Assembly (NCBI RefSeq): GCF_050410795.1
Contig: NZ_CP191258.1
Span: forward strand, 806,001 to 870,000
Direction: 5' to 3'
Length of the DNA stretch: 64,000 nt
From: Fontivita pretiosa
GTDB taxonomy: Bacteria > Planctomycetota > Phycisphaerae > Tepidisphaerales > Tepidisphaeraceae
Part shown: one piece after another, positions 59,163 to 64,000 of the stretch
Position numbering within the stretch: the first letter of the stretch is position 1
Layout: each line of letters opens with the position of its first letter
Program-made: the position numbers and the translations under genes
The notes under the pieces: generated by a model
What the model was told of the DNA's origin: nothing
The model's database searches: none
What the model saw: the letters and a program-made list of their open reading frames with translations, nothing else

Positions 59163-61562
59163 TCACCACATTCCCGCCTCGCTGGTCCACTTCAGCCACT
59201 GTTCCCAGTACTGCCTGGGCATCGAGAACGTTCCGTCGTTGAACGCTTCGGCGGGGATGCGGCGCAACAGCCACTTGGCGCGTTCGTTGGCGGTTTTGGC
59301 ATCCTCCAGCTTGCCCATGGCGCAATAGGCATTGACGATCTGCACATACGCCGCCAGCGCCGACGGGTCCTCCTGATATCGGAACGCCGCCGAGTCGTAG
59401 AGCCTGACCGCCTCGGCATAGTCACCCAGGTCGTACATGCAGTCGGCGCGGTAGAAGTACGCGAGCTTGTGGTAGAGGCGATCGGTGTCGCTGGCGGGGG
59501 GCTGGACGCGATACAGCTCGACAACGCGGTCGTACAGTTCCCTGGCCTTGGTCAGGCGCTGCTTTTTCGCCGCCGCGGTTTCGGCCAGGTCCGCCACTGC
59601 CGGGCCGCCCTTGTCCGCCGATGCATCCGCCGTCGGCGTCGCCGATGCCGCCGCCAGACGCGCCTCCAGCAGACCCGCGCTCTTGCGGTAGCTGTCGCCC
59701 ATCAGAAACAGCAACTGCCCCATCCGCTGGTCTTTCGGATAACGCTGCGTGAACTCCTCGAGCTTGGCCACTGCCTCCTCGAAGCGACTGGTGCGATAGT
59801 AGAGTTGCGCCAGGTCGAACAGTGCCTGCTTGAACTCTTCGGCGTCCGGATCCAGCACGCGACTGTCCAGCACGCTTTGCAGGACGGCCTCGGCCCGGGT
59901 GTAGTGCTCCGGCCCCTTGGCGATGTACGCCTGCGCCAGCGGCACCGCCGACTTGATCGCTGCCAGGCTGTTGGGGTAACGAAACTGGTTGCGCTGATAG
60001 GCGGCGATCGCCTTGTCGAACATCCCCGCCGCCTGATAGGCGCGCCCGAGGCGCAAAAGCGCATCGGGCGCCAGCTTGTCGTCGGGACGTTCCGTGACAA
60101 ACAGCTCCAGCGCCGAGATCACGTACTGCACCGCCGCCGCCCGGTCGTACAGATCGATCCCATGCCACATCGCCTCGCCGTAGCCCTTGTCATCGCTGAG
60201 CGTCAGCTTCTGCGAGAACGCGATGTAGGCGTCGCCGGCGCGGATTCGCATCTGGCGGACCTGCTGGGCGCGGCGGATCTTCTCGGCCGGGGGCGCGGCG
60301 GCCAGCGCCTGCTCCAGTTGCTCGGCGCGACGCTCCAGAACGCCGCCCAGCCGCTCGAAGAACCCCGCCGGCGGCTGCGGCTGCAGCTCCTGCTCGTACG
60401 CCAGCACCTCCAGCGCCTCCTGGAAATGCTCGCGCGACACCAGCAACTGCGACGCCTGTTTGAGCCCGCCGATCACCGTCTCCCGCAACCGCGCTCCCGA
60501 CTGCCGCTGCTGAACGTGATTCACCAGATCATGCAGGTCTGTCAGGCCGCCCTCTTCCTGATGCAGCATCAGCCGGCACAGCGCACGCCCCAGCAGCGCC
60601 AGCGGCATCACCTTTGAATCGATGTGGCTGGTCAGCACGATCTGGTAGAACGAGTTGGCGGTCTGCGGATCGTTGCGCTCCTGATAGATTCGGCCCAGGT
60701 AATAGCACGCATCGGCGTCCAGCGGATGGCGGACCTCGAGCTGCTCGCGCGCCACGCGAAGATACCGCTCGGCCTCGGCGGCGTCGCCCAGACGATACGC
60801 GCAGTATCCCAGCCGGAAGTTGACCTCGCCCTGTGCCACGCTGTCGCTGGCCAGTCGCAACGCCTCGGCCAGCAGCATCCGCGCGTCGATGTACTTTCCG
60901 GCGTCAATGAGCAACTGAGCGCGTTGTCCCAGCGCCCAGGCACGTTCGGCGTCGGTGAGTGTCTGGTCCTTGAGATACGCCTCCAGCGCCGCCTCCGCTC
61001 CGGCAGTATCCTCCTGATCCAACTGAAGCTGGATCACCTTGCGCTGCAATCGCAGGGCGTGCTGGTTGTCCAGCGACATCGCCTTGCGGTAGTTCTCAAG
61101 CGCCTCGGGGATCTTGCCCAGCGCTTCGTAGCTCTCGGCCAGTCGACGATAGTCATCAGCCTCCAGACGCACCCCGCGTCCGCTGGCCAGTCGTGTCTGC
61201 TCGATGATCCTCCGGTGGTTCGCCGGGACGTTGATCCGCAGTTGCCGCTGCCCCATTTCCAGCGAACGCGCCAAAAGCAGGTGCACCTGTCCCTGATGCT
61301 GCGGCGTCAGTTTTTCTGTGGCCAGAATCCTGTTGAGCTGCGCCAGCGCCGCTTCGGCTCGTTCCTGTTCCAGGAATCGTCGCGCAAGATCGATCTTCTG
61401 CTCGATCGTCATGCCCGGACGCGGATCGATGAACAGATACGCCGCCACCGCGAACAGACCGACCGAGATCAGCAGCAGGGGGAACTGCCAGAGTTGGGCC
61501 AGGCGAGCACGCGCGAAACTGCTTCGTGGAGAGGACATGGCATCCATGCCTTGGTCTGTCAT
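59163..61562 (-). CDS. Large TPR-repeat membrane protein
   Basis: This 799-residue protein has one N-terminal helix (QFPLLLISVGLFAVAAYLFID), followed by at least a dozen tetratricopeptide-like repeats (for example AAEAERYLRVAREQL, GDYAEAVRLYDSAA and AAGMFDKAIAAYQRN). These probably lie in the periplasm. A Thr/Ala-rich loop near 635-660 interrupts them. It is the first gene of the flagellar cluster and could have a scaffold role, but the link to motility is only by position. I start at 61562; other in-frame ATGs lie at 61547 and 61589. Confidence 0.8.
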   Translation of the reverse strand: MTDQGMDAMSSPRSSFARARLAQLWQFPLLLISVGLFAVAAYLFIDPRPGMTIEQKIDLARRFLEQERAEAALAQLNRILATEKLTPQHQGQVHLLLARSLEMGQRQLRINVPANHRRIIEQTRLASGRGVRLEADDYRRLAESYEALGKIPEALENYRKAMSLDNQHALRLQRKVIQLQLDQEDTAGAEAALEAYLKDQTLTDAERAWALGQRAQLLIDAGKYIDARMLLAEALRLASDSVAQGEVNFRLGYCAYRLGDAAEAERYLRVAREQLEVRHPLDADACYYLGRIYQERNDPQTANSFYQIVLTSHIDSKVMPLALLGRALCRLMLHQEEGGLTDLHDLVNHVQQRQSGARLRETVIGGLKQASQLLVSREHFQEALEVLAYEQELQPQPPAGFFERLGGVLERRAEQLEQALAAAPPAEKIRRAQQVRQMRIRAGDAYIAFSQKLTLSDDKGYGEAMWHGIDLYDRAAAVQYVISALELFVTERPDDKLAPDALLRLGRAYQAAGMFDKAIAAYQRNQFRYPNSLAAIKSAVPLAQAYIAKGPEHYTRAEAVLQSVLDSRVLDPDAEEFKQALFDLAQLYYRTSRFEEAVAKLEEFTQRYPKDQRMGQLLFLMGDSYRKSAGLLEARLAAASATPTADASADKGGPAVADLAETAAAKKQRLTKARELYDRVVELYRVQPPASDTDRLYHKLAYFYRADCMYDLGDYAEAVRLYDSAAFRYQEDPSALAAYVQIVNAYCAMGKLEDAKTANERAKWLLRRIPAEAFNDGTFSMPRQYWEQWLKWTSEAGMW

Positions 61563-61649
61563 TGCGTGACCGCGCCGCATCCGGAGCATGCCACCGGACC
61601 GCGCCGCCCGCCGCCGAAACGCTCCCTGCTCAGCCGACGGGCACTGAAA

Positions 61650-61677
61650 ATACTAATTCCATCCGCGCAAAAGGCAA
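61650..61677 (-). promoter_or_regulatory. Sigma70-like promoter before the TPR gene
   Basis: On the minus strand TTGCCT and TAGTAT are 16 bp apart, in the most AT-rich part of the gap between sppA and the TPR gene. A short inverted repeat (CTGTGA/TCACAG, 61718-61733) precedes it and may end sppA transcription. Confidence 0.45.
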
Positions 61678-61736
61678 GCGCATAACCCGCACTTCAGTGA
61701 GGCTGCCCACCTGAAGGCTGTGAGGCTTCACAGAAG

Positions 61737-63719
61737 TCATTTCACACTCACCACAAACGGCGCCACCAGCGCTATCGGGCGGCGTTCAAGGATCTGCATG
61801 AGCTGCACCTGCTGCGCAAGCTGCCTGCGCGCCGAAGGCGGCAGAGTCAGCAGCAGTGACTGCCGCCAAAGCCCTTCCGGCCGCAATGGAGCAGTGAATG
61901 GAAGCATCGATTCGGCTTCGACCTGCGGGTCGTCCGCGCCGCCGAAGATGTCGGCCAGTGTTTTTGGCGGAGGCACGACGCGGACATCGTAGCTGCCCGG
62001 CTCCAGTTCGGCCCACTCCGCCGCCCGCGCAATCGCCGCCTCGCATCCGCCCAGCTCGTCGATCAAGCCCAGTTCCCTGGCCTGCGAAGCCAGGAAGATG
62101 CGCCCACGCGCCACCTTGTCGATGTCGCGGATCTTGCCCTGACGCGTGGTCATGACACGCTGCGTGAACTGATCGTACGTCTGCTGCATCCACGTGCGGA
62201 TCATTCGCCGTTGCCGCTCGTTGAATGCCTGGTTGCTGCTGAACAGGTCGGCATTGCGACCCTGGTTGAAGCTTTCGCTGCTCAGGCCGATCTTGTCGTA
62301 AAGTCCCCGCAGCACAAATTTGCCCCCGACCACGCCGATCGAGCCGACGATCGCGCAGCGGTCGGCGAAGATGTAGTCCCCCGCGCAGGCCAGGTAGTAG
62401 CCACCGCTGGCAGCCATCGAACCGATCGAGACGATCACCGGCTTTCTGGCATCCTGCGAGACGTGGCGAATCGCCTGCCAGATGACCTCGCTGGCCAGCG
62501 CGCTGCCGCCGGGAGAGTCGATGCGAAGCACAACCGCCTTGATGTTGCTGTCCCTGGCCGCCATGCGCAGCGCCTTGCGCATCGACTCGGATCCCACCCC
62601 GCCGCCGCCGAACAGGTCTGCCTCGCCATCGCCTTCACTGATCAACCCTTCGGCGTAAATCAGCGCGATGGCGGGTCTGTCGCCTGGTGGCGGCTTGCGG
62701 CTTAGTTGCGCCAGCAGAATCAGCGGATTGGAAAAATCGAGCTGCGGCTTTTGCGGCTGGCCATAGTTGGGCAGAAGCTCGATCTCGTTGCCCAGCTCAT
62801 CCTTCAGCAGATCTCGCAAGCCGTCCTGATCCACCAGGTGATCCACAAAGCCGCGCTGCTGCGCGACACTGGCGATCAGCATCGTCTCGTCGATCATCTG
62901 CCGTACCGCACTTGCCGACAGATTGCGGCTGAGGCTGATCCCGTCAACGATCTCGGCAAACAGCGACTCGGCGATGCGACTCAATTCGCCGCGAAGCTCC
63001 TCGCTGGGCGATGTACGTGTGAATGGCTCCTCGGCGCCTTTGTACTCGCCGATCTGCACGTAGTCGGCCATCACCCCGATCTTGTCCAGCGTCCCCTTGA
63101 AGAACGTGGCCTCCAACCCGACGCCGGGGATCATGAGCTGCCCGCCCTCCAGCAGGCAGATGTTGGTCGCGCCACTGGCGATGGTGTAGCCGATGGTGTC
63201 GTAGCTGTCGGCGTAGACAAAGGTCTTCTTTCCGGCGCGGCGCAGTTCCAGCAGTGCATCGCGCAGCTCCTGCGCCTGAGCCAGGTTCATCTGCATCTCG
63301 GGCCCCAGCGTCAGCAGCACGCCGCGCACGTCTTTGTCATCTCGCGCCCGCTGCAACCGCTCGACGATCCCGCGCAGCGTCGAGCGGTCGGCACCGCCAA
63401 ACAGTGAGAAGTCGGCGGGCTTTTCCGTGACCGGCCGGGCCAGGTCGATGTACGCCACCTTCGACCGCGCCGCCTTCTGCTGTCTCATCTGCTTGAGTTT
63501 TGCAACCAGCTCGGCGGGCGTGGGGAGCTTGGTCGAGATCTGCGACGTGGGCGCGGTAGTCGGCTGCGTCGCCGCCGCGGCTTTCGACGTCGCCTGCGCC
63601 ACAACCGCACTGGGCGCCGTGGCGGCGGCGGTGCTCGCCCGGGTGGTCGGCTCTGCCCCCGCAGGATCGAGCACGCTGCCGACGAGAAGCATGAAAGCGA
63701 AGCATCGCATCAGATTCAT
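61737..63719 (-). CDS. sppA: Signal peptide peptidase SppA (S49 family)
   Basis: SppA digests cleaved signal peptides in the membrane. The 660-residue protein has a signal peptide (MNLMRCFAFMLLVGSVLDPAGA), an Ala/Thr-rich linker and two S49 domains, as in the large SppA form. The C-terminal domain has the catalytic serine in SMAASGGYYLACAGDYIFAD and GSIGVVGGKFV. The N-terminal domain shows the lysine region after LRRAGKKTFVYADSYDTIGYTIAS. I start at 63719; upstream in-frame codons to 63791 lack a signal peptide. It faces the same way as the flagellar genes but probably has its own promoter. Confidence 0.9.
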   Translation of the reverse strand: MNLMRCFAFMLLVGSVLDPAGAEPTTRASTAAATAPSAVVAQATSKAAAATQPTTAPTSQISTKLPTPAELVAKLKQMRQQKAARSKVAYIDLARPVTEKPADFSLFGGADRSTLRGIVERLQRARDDKDVRGVLLTLGPEMQMNLAQAQELRDALLELRRAGKKTFVYADSYDTIGYTIASGATNICLLEGGQLMIPGVGLEATFFKGTLDKIGVMADYVQIGEYKGAEEPFTRTSPSEELRGELSRIAESLFAEIVDGISLSRNLSASAVRQMIDETMLIASVAQQRGFVDHLVDQDGLRDLLKDELGNEIELLPNYGQPQKPQLDFSNPLILLAQLSRKPPPGDRPAIALIYAEGLISEGDGEADLFGGGGVGSESMRKALRMAARDSNIKAVVLRIDSPGGSALASEVIWQAIRHVSQDARKPVIVSIGSMAASGGYYLACAGDYIFADRCAIVGSIGVVGGKFVLRGLYDKIGLSSESFNQGRNADLFSSNQAFNERQRRMIRTWMQQTYDQFTQRVMTTRQGKIRDIDKVARGRIFLASQARELGLIDELGGCEAAIARAAEWAELEPGSYDVRVVPPPKTLADIFGGADDPQVEAESMLPFTAPLRPEGLWRQSLLLTLPPSARRQLAQQVQLMQILERRPIALVAPFVVSVK

Positions 63720-63830
63720 GACCGGCCTCCACTGATCGGCGCGCATCCACGAAGGGGGTTGCCGAACGACACCATGATATCGAAGCACCATCGAACACTG
63801 TTATCGGCTGATTGCAGCGATGGCGTTGGT

Positions 63831-63858
63831 TTGACGCATGGTCCTGTGCATCTATAAT
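63831..63858 (+). promoter_or_regulatory. Strong sigma70-like promoter facing right
   Basis: TTGACG and TATAAT are 16 bp apart, the closest match to consensus in the window. It points out of the window toward the partial gene at 63940. Confidence 0.7.
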
Positions 63859-63939
63859 GCCCGCCAGCCTCGGGCGTTGCAGCGAATCAGGCATTGCGCC
63901 GCGCGGGGAATCGGGCAGCTTGTGGGAAGGAGCCGGATC

Positions 63940-64000
63940 GTGCCTCTGGGGCCAACCGCCCATGCACCAGCGCTGACGCGGATTCTTGCCCCGCCCCGCT
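63940..64000 (+). CDS. Start of an unidentified gene, cut by the right edge
   Basis: A GTG at 63940 follows GGAAGGAGCCGGATC, a good ribosome binding site. It opens a frame (MPLGPTAHAPALTRILAPPR) that runs to the edge. The strong promoter at 63831-63858 lies about 80 bp upstream. Only 20 residues are visible, so no family can be given. Confidence 0.35.
   Translation, partial: MPLGPTAHAPALTRILAPPR

Overview
This is GC-rich bacterial DNA. The best fit is a planctomycete of the Phycisphaerae type. I infer this from Calx-beta surface-protein fragments, a LEPR-XLL-like N-terminal motif on a beta-helix protein, a PEP-CTERM-like tail, an NPCBM domain, and one continuous flagellar cluster with flhF, flhG and fliA at its end. 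No 16S rRNA or marker tree is available here, so the assignment is an inference.

1-6619 (minus strand) is an accessory island. Toxin-tail fragments alternate strictly with small immunity-like genes. Three fragments begin with an almost identical 151-bp Calx-beta head (331-482, 2931-3081, 5472-5622) and lack a normal start. The clearest pair is a C-terminal CDA-fold deaminase (C-A-E plus C-x-x-C) followed 11 nt later by a SUKH-3 immunity gene with its own strong ribosome binding site. I read this as a silent toxin/immunity cassette array of a polymorphic toxin system. The full-length toxin gene is not in the window.

6673-22943 is mostly housekeeping and envelope genes: clpX, a SHOCT protein, a solitary nuoB, a beta-helix/NPCBM protein with a 42-unit Pro-Gln linker, an M64 peptidase, DUF3574 and DUF4112 proteins, a dihydropyrimidinase-type hydrolase, nadA carrying an in-frame tandem heptamer, two cation/proton antiporter-like proteins and a sialate O-acetylesterase.

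23032-27798 is an arsenic locus: arsR with promoter and operator, redox arsC, an ACR3 pump gene broken by one extra base in a C7 tract, an ArsP-like permease, a CPKC redox protein and arsM. A tRNA-Glu(CUC) with its own promoter and terminator follows, then a glycosyltransferase-like gene, recX, a membrane zinc-ribbon-like protein and an MFS transporter.

33067-61562 (minus strand) is a 28-kb flagellar cluster. In transcription order it holds a TPR protein, flgN, a histidine kinase/sigma54 regulator pair, flgBC, fliEFGHIJ, a MotE-like gene, fliK, flgDE, flbD, fliL, fliNOPQR, flhB, flhA, flhF, flhG, a small membrane protein and fliA. fliM, motA and motB are absent from the positions where they might be expected. 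A good -24/-12 site precedes flgE, matching the encoded sigma54 activator. Many intergenic gaps contain hairpins or tandem 7-8-nt words. An sppA gene and a strong outward-facing promoter close the window.
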